Positions 52,277 to 61,053 of a stretch of 64,000 nt of DNA are shown one piece after another. The DNA comes from Micromonospora sp. MH99. GTDB lineage: Bacteria; Actinomycetota; Actinomycetes; Mycobacteriales; Micromonosporaceae. Within the stretch, counting starts at the first letter, position 1; each line of letters opens with the position of its first letter. The notes below the pieces were generated by a model. That model saw only the letters and a list, made by a program, of their open reading frames with translations, ran no database searches and was not told the origin of the DNA. The position numbers and the translations under genes are program-made. The DNA lies in NCBI RefSeq assembly GCF_021442385.1, contig NZ_MUZA01000018.1:39545-103544 (forward strand). The letters run 5' to 3'.

Positions 52277-53437
52277 TCAGCCCAGCCCCACCCATTCCTG
52301 GTCGATGACCCGTCCGTCCGTCGCCTCGATCGCCGCTGCGTATACCTCAAGAACACGCCGGGCAACCACCGGCCAGTCGAAATTCGCCACCACCTGATCG
52401 CCGCAGGCGCTCAGCGTGGCCCGCCCCGCCGGCTCGTCGAGCAGCTCGGACAGGGCCTCGCGCAACCCCACCGCGTCTCCGGTCGGAAAGAGCCGCCCCG
52501 CCCGCCCACCGTCGAGCACCCGGCGGAACGCGTCCAGGTCACTCGCCACCACAGTGGTGCCGGCGGCCAGCGCCTCGGTGAGGATCATCCCGAACGACTC
52601 GCCGCCGGTGTTCGGCGCCACGTACAGGTGCACGCTGCGCAGCATCCGGGCCTTGTCCGCCTCGCAGACCAGCCCGAGGAACGTCACCTGCTCCCGCAGC
52701 GCGGCCGGGAACTGGTCGTACAGGTCGTCCGGGTCACCCGGGCCGGCGACCAGCAGCCGCAACCCCGGGCGGGTCGCCGCCAGCGCCACGAAAGCGTCCC
52801 GCAGCACCGGGAAGCCCTTGCGCGCCTCCGTGAACCGCCCCAGGAAGCCCACCGTGCCGCCGGTGCCCGGCCCGCACTCCCCCGGCCAGCCCGGCAGCGG
52901 CTCGGCGTCGGCGAACTTCGCCACCGCCACCCCGTTGGGGATCTCCACCGCGCCGCCGTCCATGTGCTCGACCTGCACCTTGCGGGCCAGCGCGCTCACC
53001 GCGATCCGGGCGGTGATCCGCTCCAACACGATCTGCAGCACGCCCTGCGCGGCGGCCAGCACCCGCGAACGGGTCATCGCCGTGTGGAACGTGGCCACCA
53101 CCGGGCCGCGCGCGGAGAGCACCGCCAGCAGCGACAGGCTCAACGTCAGCGGCTCGTGCACGTGCAGCACGTCGAAGTCACCGTTGGTGAGCCAGCGCCG
53201 GACCCGGGCCGTGGAGACCGGACCGAACGCGATCCGCGCCACCGACCCGTTGTACGGCAGCGGCACCGCCCGGCCGGCGGACACCACGTACGCCGGCAGC
53301 GGCGAATCCTCATCCGCCGGAGCGAGCACGCTCACCTCGTGACCGAGCACGATCAGCGCCTCGGCGAGATCCATGACGTGGTTCTGCACCCCGCCGGGGA
53401 CGTCGAACGAGTACGGGCACACGATGCCGATCCGCAT
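52277..53437 (-). CDS. pimA: phosphatidylinositol alpha-mannosyltransferase
   Basis: 386 residues, a GT4/GT-B enzyme. The N-terminal MRIGIVCPYSFDVPGGVQNH is close to known PimA proteins, as is FDVLHVHEP and the C-terminal GTGGESFGMILTEAL with the catalytic Glu. It transfers mannose from GDP-mannose to phosphatidylinositol at the inner membrane face, the first step of PIM synthesis. It lies 16 bases downstream of the acyltransferase gene. Confidence 0.95.
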   Translation of the reverse strand: MRIGIVCPYSFDVPGGVQNHVMDLAEALIVLGHEVSVLAPADEDSPLPAYVVSAGRAVPLPYNGSVARIAFGPVSTARVRRWLTNGDFDVLHVHEPLTLSLSLLAVLSARGPVVATFHTAMTRSRVLAAAQGVLQIVLERITARIAVSALARKVQVEHMDGGAVEIPNGVAVAKFADAEPLPGWPGECGPGTGGTVGFLGRFTEARKGFPVLRDAFVALAATRPGLRLLVAGPGDPDDLYDQFPAALREQVTFLGLVCEADKARMLRSVHLYVAPNTGGESFGMILTEALAAGTTVVASDLDAFRRVLDGGRAGRLFPTGDAVGLREALSELLDEPAGRATLSACGDQVVANFDWPVVARRVLEVYAAAIEATDGRVIDQEWVGLG

Positions 53438-53453
53438 GCGTCAGCCCACCCTC

Positions 53454-54386
53454 TCAGCCCTGGCCGGGGGCCGACGAGGGCAGCGCCGTGCCCTCCCCCG
53501 CCCTCGTCTGGTCCAGCCACATCCGCTGCAACATGTGCCAGTCTTGCGGATGGCGGGCGATGCCCGCCGCCAGACCGTCGGCGATCAGCTGGGTCAGCGA
53601 CCGGACCCGCTGGTCCAGTGGCCCCGCCTCGGGGCCGGGCACCGGCAGCGGGCCGGCGAGCGAGGCGCACGCCGCGTCCTTCTCGTACCACATCGAGGCC
53701 ACGTACAGCGGCGCTCCGGTGTGCAGCGCGAGCAGCGCCGGCCCGGCGGGCATGCGGGTCTTCCCACCGAAGAAGTCCACCTCGACGCCCCGGGCGGAGA
53801 GGTCCCGGTCGGCCAGCAGCGGCACCACCGCGCCGGCGCGGAGGCGGTCCAGCAGCACGTCGAACGCCGGACGCGGCCCACCGTGGGTGGGCAGGATCTC
53901 CATGCCCAGCTCAGCCCGGAAGGCCATGAAACGCTTGTACACACCCTCCGGTTTGAGCCGCTCCATGACGGTGCTGATCGGCCAGCCGGTGGCCGCGACC
54001 CAGGCGCCCGCCGCGTCCCAGTTGCCGGCGTGCGGCAGCGCCACCACCGCGCCCCGGCCGGCGGCCACGTCGGCCGCCAACAGCTCGGCGCCGTCGAGGC
54101 GGAACCCGGCCAGGATCTGCTCCCGGCTCAACGCGGGCAGCCGGAACGCCTCCATCCAGTAGCGGGCGTACGAGCGCAGCCCGCGCTTGACGAGATCGTC
54201 CAGCTCGGCCTCGGGCAGCTCCGGGCCGACCACCCGGCGCAGGTTCGCGCGCAGTCGGGCCGTACCCCCGCCGCCGCTGCGATGGGCGCGGTCCGCGCCC
54301 GCCTGGAACGCCGCCGCCACCACCGGCCGGGGAAGCGCGCGGACCAGCCGCCAGCCGGCGACGTAGCCCAGCTCGGTGAGGTTCAC
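53454..54386 (-). CDS. phosphatidylinositol mannoside acyltransferase (PatA-like)
   Basis: 310 residues from GTG. A member of the HtrB/LpxL-type acyltransferases: the HxxxxD motif is HAGNWD at about 119-124, with ERLKPEGVYKRF and ADRDLSARGVEVDFFGG following. In mycobacteria the gene between pgsA and pimA acylates mannose of PIM. Gene order here is the same. Confidence 0.92.
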   Translation of the reverse strand: MNLTELGYVAGWRLVRALPRPVVAAAFQAGADRAHRSGGGGTARLRANLRRVVGPELPEAELDDLVKRGLRSYARYWMEAFRLPALSREQILAGFRLDGAELLAADVAAGRGAVVALPHAGNWDAAGAWVAATGWPISTVMERLKPEGVYKRFMAFRAELGMEILPTHGGPRPAFDVLLDRLRAGAVVPLLADRDLSARGVEVDFFGGKTRMPAGPALLALHTGAPLYVASMWYEKDAACASLAGPLPVPGPEAGPLDQRVRSLTQLIADGLAAGIARHPQDWHMLQRMWLDQTRAGEGTALPSSAPGQG

Positions 54387-54438
54387 GCGGCTCGGCCGCC
54401 GGTCGTCCGACGCCGGGTCGCCGGCGTGCCGGCCGCGC

Positions 54439-55068
54439 TCACGCCTGGCCGTCCGGCTGGAGCTGCTGGGCCTGGCGGTAGACGTGCGCCATCCGCTGCC
54501 CCACCGTGAAGATCGAGATGGCAGCGAGCAGCCAGAGCGCTATCTCCAGCGCCGGCTTCACGCCGACGCCGGTGAGGATGCCGCCGACCCCGACGATCAG
54601 CAGCCGCTCGGTGCGCTCGGCGATGCCCACGTTGCAGGTCATGCCCAGCCCTTCGGCGCGCGCCTTCACGTAGGAGACGAGCCCGCCGGCGGCCAGGCAC
54701 AGCAGGGCGGCGGCCACCCCGGAGTGGTCGCCCCGGGTGGCCAGCCAGTACGCGACCGCGCCGAAGACGGCACTGTCGGCGACCCGGTCCATGCTTGAGT
54801 CGAGGAACGCGCCGAAGCGGGTGGAGCCGCCGCTCATCCGGGCCATCGTCCCGTCGAGCAGGTCGGTGAGCGCGAACACGGTCACGATCAACGCGCCCGC
54901 GACCAGGTGGCCGCGGGCACCGAAGCCGAGCGCGCCGATGAGCACACCAACGGTGCCCGCGACGGTGACGGCATTGGGAGTGACGCCCGCGCGCAGGAGG
55001 GCACGTGCGATCGGCTCGACGACGCGGGTCATCCCCGCGCGGGCCGACACTTGGAAGATCTTCGCCAT
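54439..55068 (-). CDS. pgsA: CDP-alcohol phosphatidyltransferase (phosphatidylinositol phosphate synthase)
   Basis: 209 residues from the ATG at 55066-55068; the open frame extends upstream into the intergenic region. The family motif is complete: DGTMAR, then FGAFLDSSMDRVAD. About five membrane helices. In this cluster the enzyme joins CDP-diacylglycerol with inositol phosphate, supplying the PimA substrate. It starts the pgsA-patA-pimA operon. Confidence 0.93.
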   Translation of the reverse strand: MAKIFQVSARAGMTRVVEPIARALLRAGVTPNAVTVAGTVGVLIGALGFGARGHLVAGALIVTVFALTDLLDGTMARMSGGSTRFGAFLDSSMDRVADSAVFGAVAYWLATRGDHSGVAAALLCLAAGGLVSYVKARAEGLGMTCNVGIAERTERLLIVGVGGILTGVGVKPALEIALWLLAAISIFTVGQRMAHVYRQAQQLQPDGQA

Positions 55069-55178
55069 GGCGGTCCCCACGATAACGGTCCGCCCAGGTC
55101 CGGCGATACGGCCGGTCCCTCCGACCCGCCCGGGGCAGGCTTGTGCCTGTCCGGCAACGGGTGTGAGATCGAGCCAAA

Positions 55179-55196
55179 GGGTGAGCCAGCTCACCC
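55179..55196. promoter_or_regulatory. palindrome in the pgsA/EF-G-like divergent promoter
   Basis: GGGTGAGC-CA-GCTCACCC, 8-bp arms with a 2-base centre, 111 bases before pgsA and 123 before the EF-G-like gene. Probably an operator; the regulator is unknown. Confidence 0.5.
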
Positions 55197-55318
55197 GCCC
55201 GCCCGTTGAGTTCCCGCTGTGCAGCAGACCACCGGAGGATATCGCCGCGCACTCGCCCCGGGCCGCTACCCGTCGCGCGGCGGTCGCCACCCACCACCGG
55301 CTGAGGGAGGTGCGCCCC

Positions 55319-57475
55319 ATGGCGCAGAAAAATCAGGAAAAGGGGGCCACCGGCGGCACGCCGGTGGTGACCGACCCCGCGCGGGTTCGCAACGTCGTGC
55401 TCGTCGGGCACTCCGGAGCGGGCAAGACCACGCTCGTCGAGGCGCTGCTCGCCGCTACCGGCACCATCGGCCGGGCCGGCAGCGTCGTCGACGGCACGAC
55501 CGTGGGCGACCACGACCCCGCCGCCGTACGCCAGCAGCGCTCGGTGAGCCTGGCCTGCGCACCGCTGCTGCACGACGGCATCAAGGTCAACCTGCTGGAC
55601 ACACCCGGGTACGCCGACTTCGTCGGCGAGCTGCGGGCCGGCCTGCGGGCCGCCGACGCCGCGCTGTTCGTCGTCTCAGCGGCCGGTGGGATGGACGCCG
55701 CAACCGTGGCGCTGTGGGAGGAGTGCGCGGCGGTCGACATGCCGCGCGCCGTCGCGGTGGCCCGGCTGGACCAGCCCCGCGCCGACTTCGACGAGGCGGT
55801 GGCGCTCTGCCAGCGGGTCTTCGGCGACAACGTGATGCCCCTGTACCTGCCGATGCTCGGCGACGACGGTGTCTCCACCGAGGGCCTGCTCGGGCTGATC
55901 ACCCGACGGGTCTTCGACTACTCCGCCGGGCTGCCCGCCGACGTACGCGACCCGGACCCGGAGCACCAGCGGGCCATCGACGAGTCCCGCAACGAGCTGA
56001 TCGAGGGGATCATCGCCGAGAGCGAGGACGAAACCCTCATGGACCGCTACCTCGACGGCGAGGAGATCAGCACCGAGGTGCTCATCGAGGACCTGGAGAA
56101 GGCCGTGGCCCGGGGTCACTTCTACCCGGTGGTGCCGGTCTGCGCCGAGACCGGCGTCGGTCTGGACACCCTGCTGGAGGTGCTGACCGCAGCGTTCCCG
56201 TCACCGCTGGAGCATGAGCTGCCCGCGGTCACCGGCGTGGACGGCTCGCCCCGCCCGCCGCTGACCTGCGACCCGGACGGCCCGCTGGTCGCCGAGGTCG
56301 TCAAGACCACAGTCGACCGCCACGTCGGTCGGGTCTCGCTGGTCCGGGTCTTCTCCGGCACGCTGCGCCCCGAGCAGACCGTGCACATCTGCGGGCACGG
56401 CATGGCCGAACGCGGGCACCCCGACCACGACGCCGACGAGCGGGTCGGGCACATCTACACCCCGCTGGGCGCGACCCTGCGCGAGGTGCCGCACTGCGTG
56501 GCCGGCGACATCTGCGCGATCACCAAGTCGGGCAGCGCGGAGACCGGCGACACCGTCTCGGCCAAGGACGACCCGCTGCTGATCGCGCCGTGGGAGATGC
56601 CGGAGCCGCTGCTGCCGGTGGCGATCGTCGCCCGCAGCCGCGCCGACGAGGACGCGCTGGCCCGCAACCTCGCCCGGCTGGTCGCCGGCGACCCCACCCT
56701 GCGGCTGGAGCGCAACCCGGAGACCCACCAGCTGGTGCTCTGGTGCATGGGCGAGGCGCACGCCGACGTCGTGTTGGACCGGCTGCGCGCCGGAGGCGTC
56801 GAGCTGGACACCGAACCGGTCAAGGTGTCGCTGCGCGAGACGCTGACCGCGCCGGCACGGGGGCACGGCCGGCACGTCAAGCAGTCCGGCGGCCACGGCC
56901 AGTACGCCGTCTGCGACATCGAGGTGGAGCCGCTGCCCCGCGGCGCCGGCTTCGAGTTCGTCGACCGGATCGTCGGCGGCGCGGTGCCGCACAACTACAT
57001 CCCGTCCGTCGAGAAGGGCGTCCGCGCCCAACTGGAACGCGGACTGGTCGCCGGCCACCCGGTGGTGGACCTGCGGGTCACCCTCGTCGACGGCAAGGCG
57101 CACAGCGTCGACTCCTCCGACGCGGCCTTCCAGACCGCCGGAGCGCTCGCGCTGCGCGACGCCGCCGAGCGGGCCCAGCCGACGCTGCTGGAACCGATCG
57201 ACGAGGTCACCATCCGGGTGCCCGACGGCTCGGTGGGCGCGGTGATGGGCGACCTGTCCAGCCGGCGCGGCCGGGTGCTCGGCACCGAACCCGACGAGGA
57301 CGCCGACGGCCGTACCCTCGTGCGCGCCGAGGTCCCGGCCACCGAACTGCTCCGCTACGCCGTCGAGCTGCGCTCGATGACCGCCGGCACGGGCACCTTC
57401 CGCCGTCACTTCGTCCGCCACGACCCGATGCCCACCCACCTGGCCGACCAGGCCCGCAAGGAACACACCCCGTAA
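55319..57475 (+). CDS. EF-G-like translational GTPase (FusA2 type)
   Basis: 718 residues with GGGAGG upstream. The G domain has P-loop GHSGAGKTT and DTPGYADF, but where EF-G has NKxD it reads ARLDQPRADF, so the guanine-specificity Asn/Lys are missing. Domains II-V follow (GHFYPVVPVCAE, GHGQYAVCDIEV, SSRRGRVLGTE). Mycobacterial FusA2-like proteins show the same trend and are of uncertain role; they are not the main EF-G. It is divergent from pgsA. Confidence 0.88.
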   Translation: MAQKNQEKGATGGTPVVTDPARVRNVVLVGHSGAGKTTLVEALLAATGTIGRAGSVVDGTTVGDHDPAAVRQQRSVSLACAPLLHDGIKVNLLDTPGYADFVGELRAGLRAADAALFVVSAAGGMDAATVALWEECAAVDMPRAVAVARLDQPRADFDEAVALCQRVFGDNVMPLYLPMLGDDGVSTEGLLGLITRRVFDYSAGLPADVRDPDPEHQRAIDESRNELIEGIIAESEDETLMDRYLDGEEISTEVLIEDLEKAVARGHFYPVVPVCAETGVGLDTLLEVLTAAFPSPLEHELPAVTGVDGSPRPPLTCDPDGPLVAEVVKTTVDRHVGRVSLVRVFSGTLRPEQTVHICGHGMAERGHPDHDADERVGHIYTPLGATLREVPHCVAGDICAITKSGSAETGDTVSAKDDPLLIAPWEMPEPLLPVAIVARSRADEDALARNLARLVAGDPTLRLERNPETHQLVLWCMGEAHADVVLDRLRAGGVELDTEPVKVSLRETLTAPARGHGRHVKQSGGHGQYAVCDIEVEPLPRGAGFEFVDRIVGGAVPHNYIPSVEKGVRAQLERGLVAGHPVVDLRVTLVDGKAHSVDSSDAAFQTAGALALRDAAERAQPTLLEPIDEVTIRVPDGSVGAVMGDLSSRRGRVLGTEPDEDADGRTLVRAEVPATELLRYAVELRSMTAGTGTFRRHFVRHDPMPTHLADQARKEHTP

Positions 57476-57500
57476 CCCCGCCTGCCACGCAGGGACGGGA

Positions 57501-57520
57501 GGAACCGCCGATGCGGTTCC
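57501..57520 (+). terminator. terminator hairpin after the EF-G-like gene
   Basis: GGAACCGC-CGAT-GCGGTTCC, followed by TTCCC, 25 bases after the stop. Confidence 0.82.
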
Positions 57521-57525
57521 TTCCC

Positions 57526-57688
57526 GTCGCGTCCTGTCGAGCTGCCCCACATGCGGGGCACCGCTGCCGGAGCGGACCGTTCCCAGCCGGCCGGCTCCAG
57601 CCACTCGCAGGACCCGGGTCAAGTACGCCTTGATCCCGCATCCGCGCCGACGCTGCCCCAGATCTGGGGCAGCTCGACAGGACGCGAC
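57526..57688. repeat. split long palindrome (24-bp perfect arms, 115 bases apart)
   Basis: Arms 57526-57549 and 57665-57688 are perfect inverted copies. Each inner end carries its own small hairpin: TGCCCC-ACATGC-GGGGCA on the left and a perfect 20-bp palindrome CTGCCCCAGATCTGGGGCAG (57653-57672) on the right. It reads as two partial copies of one palindrome of about 50 bp with other DNA between them. No gene inside. Confidence 0.85.
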
Positions 57689-57782
57689 AGCAGCACGGGA
57701 CGGGGCACCGCCACCCCGCACGGCACCGCGCGCGACGCCACGACAAGGCCACCGCACCAACGCCACGGACCCCGCTCGGAAC

Positions 57783-57848
57783 GGCTCCGGCTCCGGCTCC
57801 AGCTCCAGCTCCAGCTCCAGCTCCAGCTCCAGCTCCAGCTCCAGCTCC
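57783..57848. repeat. hexanucleotide tandem repeat, 11 units
   Basis: GGCTCC three times then AGCTCC eight times without interruption. It is intergenic between the EF-G-like gene and a convergent aldo/keto reductase (34 bases from its stop). Six-base units keep frame, and in any frame they give simple two-residue repeats, which is why open frames cross it. Confidence 0.95.
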
Positions 57849-57882
57849 AGGGACGGTGTGCCCTCTGCGCGCCTAGCGCGGG

Positions 57883-58941
57883 TCAGGGGTGGGTCGTGGG
57901 ATGGGCGGGGCGGGGCCAGTGCGGGCGGTCGGCGTCGCGCAGAGCGGCGGTGCGCAGGGCGGCGAGTTGGCGTTCCACCTCGACGAACTGGTCCGGCGCC
58001 AGCGGCCCCCGGCGCAGCGCGGCGGCGTTCTCCTCGACCTGGGCGACCGTACGACAGCCGGGAATCGGGATGGTGCGACCGCTGCGCGCCCAGATCCAGC
58101 CCAGCGCGCCCTGGGCGAGGGTGCGCCCGTCGGCGGTCAGCGCGGCGCGGACCGCCCCGACCCGGCGCAGCCACTCGGGGGCGGGACGGCCGCCCCGGAA
58201 CCACTCCAGCCAGCCCGGCGCCAACCCGCGCACGTCGTCGCGGGGCAACGTCGACGCGGCCGTGTACTTGCCGGTGAGCAGGCCCATCCCCAGCGGCCCC
58301 TGGTTGACGCTGGCCAGGTCGTACTTGTCGCAGACGGCGAGCAGCTCGGGTGCGTCGCGCAGCACCGACAGGGCGTGCTGCACGGCGGTGGCGCCGGAGG
58401 CCGCCTGTCCGAACGCGGCGGCCCGGTCCGGGCGGTCGGTGCTCCACCCGTACGCGCGGATCAGGCCCTCGGCGACCAGGTCCTCACAGACGCCGATCAG
58501 CGCCTCCGCGCGAGGCACCGACAGGTCGGCCAGGTGCAGCTGGTAGAGGTCGATCCGGTCGGTGCCCAACCGGCGCAGCGACGCGGTCACGGCCCGCCGC
58601 AGGTACGCCGGCGACGCATCCTCCCCGGTCGCCTGCCGGGTCGCCTCGTCGAACGTGTAGCCCCACTTGGTGGCGATCACGGCCTCGTCCCGACGGCCGG
58701 CGAGGGCCCGCCCCAGCACCCGCTCGCCATGCCCCGCGCCGTACGTGTCGGCGGTGTCGAAGAGGGTGATGCCCTCGTCGAGCGCGCGGCGCACCGCCCG
58801 CACGGACTCGTCGTCGTCGACCGCGCCCCAGCCCAGCGGCTGGTTGCCCTCCGCCCAGGGACCGGCGATCGCCCAGCACCCCATGCCGAGGGCGCTGACC
58901 TCGATGCCGCTGCGCCCCAACATCCGTGTCGTCACTGCCAT
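57883..58941 (-). CDS. aldo/keto reductase
   Basis: 352 residues. The tetrad is D62, Y67 (DTADTYGAGH), K92 (ATKWGY) and H136 (YQLHLAD), with the NADPH-binding end IPGCRTVAQVEEN. It is a Tas/YajO-type enzyme of unknown substrate, unlike the first one (9118-10110) in its insert after K92. It lies between the conserved pgsA and HIT genes as an insertion into that block. Confidence 0.88.
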   Translation of the reverse strand: MAVTTRMLGRSGIEVSALGMGCWAIAGPWAEGNQPLGWGAVDDDESVRAVRRALDEGITLFDTADTYGAGHGERVLGRALAGRRDEAVIATKWGYTFDEATRQATGEDASPAYLRRAVTASLRRLGTDRIDLYQLHLADLSVPRAEALIGVCEDLVAEGLIRAYGWSTDRPDRAAAFGQAASGATAVQHALSVLRDAPELLAVCDKYDLASVNQGPLGMGLLTGKYTAASTLPRDDVRGLAPGWLEWFRGGRPAPEWLRRVGAVRAALTADGRTLAQGALGWIWARSGRTIPIPGCRTVAQVEENAAALRRGPLAPDQFVEVERQLAALRTAALRDADRPHWPRPAHPTTHP

Positions 58942-59026
58942 CGGCCGATCGTGCCACCTTCACCGGGCCGGGGCGTAGCAACTCCGCACGCGCAAACGCG
59001 GTACGCGCGCGTCGGGACCGTACGGC

Positions 59027-59521
59027 ATGATCGACGCCATGCGACGGCTGGGCGTGGACATCGGCGGTGTGCTCATCGAGCCGGCCGACGACGACGCCGA
59101 CACCTCCTTTTTCGGCGCGCACTACCTGCGCACACCCATGGTCGACGGGGCGTTCGACGCGCTCGCGGCGCTCGGGCCGGCGTTCGACGAGGTGCATCTC
59201 GTCTCCAAGTGCGGCGAGTCCACCGAGCGGCGGACCTGGGAGTGGCTGGCCCACCACGACTTCACGGCCCGCACCGGGATCCCCGTCGAGCGGGTGCACT
59301 TCTGCCGGACCCGGCCGGACAAGGCGCCGATCGCCCGGCAGCTCGAACTGACCCACTTCGTGGACGACAAGCTGGAGGTGCTCGGCTACCTCGACTCGGT
59401 GCCGCACCGCTACCTGTTCCGGCCCCGCCCGGCGGAGGTCGCCGCGCACGCCGCGTTGCTGCCGCTCGTACACCGGGTGGAGAGCTGGCCGGAGCTCGTC
59501 CCGCTGCTGCGCGCCGACTAG
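59027..59521 (+). CDS. HAD-like hydrolase
   Basis: 164 residues from ATG 59027; ATG 59039 is equally possible. Motif I reads GVDIGGVLIEP (D-x-G in place of D-x-D), motif II VSKCGES with the Ser/Thr position, and motif IV-like FVDDKLEVL. The missing second Asp of motif I suggests altered or no phosphatase activity. The gene is divergent from the aldo/keto reductase. Confidence 0.65.
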   Translation: MIDAMRRLGVDIGGVLIEPADDDADTSFFGAHYLRTPMVDGAFDALAALGPAFDEVHLVSKCGESTERRTWEWLAHHDFTARTGIPVERVHFCRTRPDKAPIARQLELTHFVDDKLEVLGYLDSVPHRYLFRPRPAEVAAHAALLPLVHRVESWPELVPLLRAD

Positions 59522-59555
59522 CCGGACCGGCGCGGACCCCGCGCGGACGGCGCGG

Positions 59556-60104
59556 TCAGGACGGCCAGGCCCGGGCGAGCAGGTCGCGGGTGTCGCCGAG
59601 CAGCTGGGGCAGCACCTTGGTGCGGCCGATCACCGGCATGAAGTTCGCGTCGCCGCCCCAGCGGGGCACCACGTGCTGGTGCAGGTGGGCGGCGATGCCG
59701 GCGCCGGCCACGCCGCCCTGGTTCATGCCCAGGTTGAAGCCGTGCGCATTGCTGACCTTGCGGATCACCCGCATCGCCGTCTGGGTGTACGCGGCCAGCT
59801 CGACAGTCTCCGGCTCGTCGAGGTCGGTGTAGTCGGCGACGTGCCGGTAGGGGCAGACCAGCAGGTGCCCCGGGTTGTACGGGTAGAGGTTGAGCACGAC
59901 GAAGACGCGCTCGCCGCGGGCGACCACCAGGCTCTCCTCGGTGGGCAGCCCGGGAGCCAGACAGAACGGGCAGCCGGTCGGCTTCTCGTAGCCCTCGGCG
60001 GGGCGGTCCTCGCCGGAAATGTAGGTCATCCGGTGCGGCGTCCAGAGCCGATCCAGGCCGTCCGCCATGCCGTCGCTGTCCGTGTGCCGCTCCGCCCCTG
60101 TCAC
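59556..60104 (-). CDS. HIT domain protein (diadenosine polyphosphate phosphorylase-like)
   Basis: 182 residues from GTG. The HIT motif is HLHQHVV near residue 140 and a CPFC at about 45-48 may bind zinc. In mycobacteria the HIT gene next to pgsA encodes an Ap4A phosphorylase; the motif and context match. Here it is separated from pgsA by three other genes. Confidence 0.92.
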   Translation of the reverse strand: MTGAERHTDSDGMADGLDRLWTPHRMTYISGEDRPAEGYEKPTGCPFCLAPGLPTEESLVVARGERVFVVLNLYPYNPGHLLVCPYRHVADYTDLDEPETVELAAYTQTAMRVIRKVSNAHGFNLGMNQGGVAGAGIAAHLHQHVVPRWGGDANFMPVIGRTKVLPQLLGDTRDLLARAWPS

Positions 60105-60174
60105 GAGCCGATCCTACGGAGCCGCGTGGGCGGGCCGCGACACCCGTCACCGGGAAACTCCTTGCTGCAAGTTG

Positions 60175-60217
60175 TTGACGGATTGCCGCCCAGACCTGAA
60201 ACTTCCATGCATTCAGG
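60175..60217 (+). promoter_or_regulatory. promoter and dyad upstream of the M15 peptidase gene
   Basis: TTGACG at 60175-60180 with GAAACT 17 bases on, and an inverted repeat CCTGAA-N11-TTCAGG (60195-60217) over the -10 region. A repressor site is likely. Confidence 0.5.
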
Positions 60218-60244
60218 CACTTGAATCAATGGATGGAGAGCTTC

Positions 60245-60973
60245 ATGATCCGACGACTCGGCAGGATCATCGCGGCGCTCGCGCTGGCCGCCGCCACCAC
60301 GGTGACCGGGGTCACCCTCACCGCCAGCGCGGCGCACGCGGACGGCTGCTACACCTGGGGTCGCACCCTGTCGCAGGGGATGTCCGGCGAGGACGTCCGC
60401 CAACTCCAGATCCGCGTCGCCGGCTACCCCGGCTACGGCGCCGTGCTCACCATCGACGGCGCCTACGGCCCCGCCACCCGGTCCGCGGTGATCCGCTTCC
60501 AGCAGGCGTACGGACTGGGCGCGGACGGGGTCGCCGGCCCGCAGACCTTCAACCGCCTGTACGCCCTCCAGGACGACGACTGCACACCCGTCAACTTCAG
60601 CTACGCCGAACTGAACAACTGCAACAGCACCTGGTCCGGCGGTGCGGTCGCGGCGAGCACCGCCCGCGCCAACGCCCTCGTCTCGATGTGGAAGCTCCAG
60701 GCCCTGCGGCACGCCCTCGGCGACGTGCCCATCGCGATCAGCAGCAGCTTTCGCAGCTACACCTGCAACAGCGCGGTCGGCGGGGCGTCGAACAGCCGCC
60801 ACCTGTACGGCGACGCGGTGGACCTGGTCGGCTCACCGTCGCTGTGCCGGCTGGCCCAGCAGGCCCGCAACCACGGCTTCGGCCAGATCCTCGGCCCCGG
60901 CTACCCCGACCACAACGACCACACCCACGTCGCGGCGGTCGGCGGCTGGTCGGCACCGACCTGCGGCATCTGA
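60245..60973 (+). CDS. secreted D-Ala-D-Ala carboxypeptidase (M15) with peptidoglycan-binding domain
   Basis: 242 residues from an ATG with GGAGAG five bases upstream. A signal peptide (cut after AHA at about 31-33) precedes a peptidoglycan-binding domain (about 42-108: GMSGEDVRQLQIRV, DGAYGPATRSAVIRFQ) and an M15 zinc peptidase (about 115-242) with SRHLYGDAVDL and HNDHTHV supplying zinc ligands. It cuts peptidoglycan stem peptides. It lies between HIT and thrS on the opposite strand. Confidence 0.9.
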   Translation: MIRRLGRIIAALALAAATTVTGVTLTASAAHADGCYTWGRTLSQGMSGEDVRQLQIRVAGYPGYGAVLTIDGAYGPATRSAVIRFQQAYGLGADGVAGPQTFNRLYALQDDDCTPVNFSYAELNNCNSTWSGGAVAASTARANALVSMWKLQALRHALGDVPIAISSSFRSYTCNSAVGGASNSRHLYGDAVDLVGSPSLCRLAQQARNHGFGQILGPGYPDHNDHTHVAAVGGWSAPTCGI

Positions 60974-61053
60974 CAGCCACCGCGCCACGGTTCAGCCTGA
61001 CGGCCGGTGCCGCAGGTCGCCCTGCGGGCGAGGCATCGAGCGTCCGCGCCGCT

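Noticed and set aside
57526..57688. Possible integron attC-type or tRNA-like structure
   Set aside because: It has paired arms and internal hairpins, but no attC core sites, no integrase and no tRNA features such as an anticodon loop or T-arm consensus.
56201..58447. A minus-strand frame encoding a poly(Glu-Leu) tract
   Set aside because: The tract is the hexanucleotide repeat read in one frame; the rest is antisense to the EF-G-like gene or in the wrong frame of the aldo/keto reductase.
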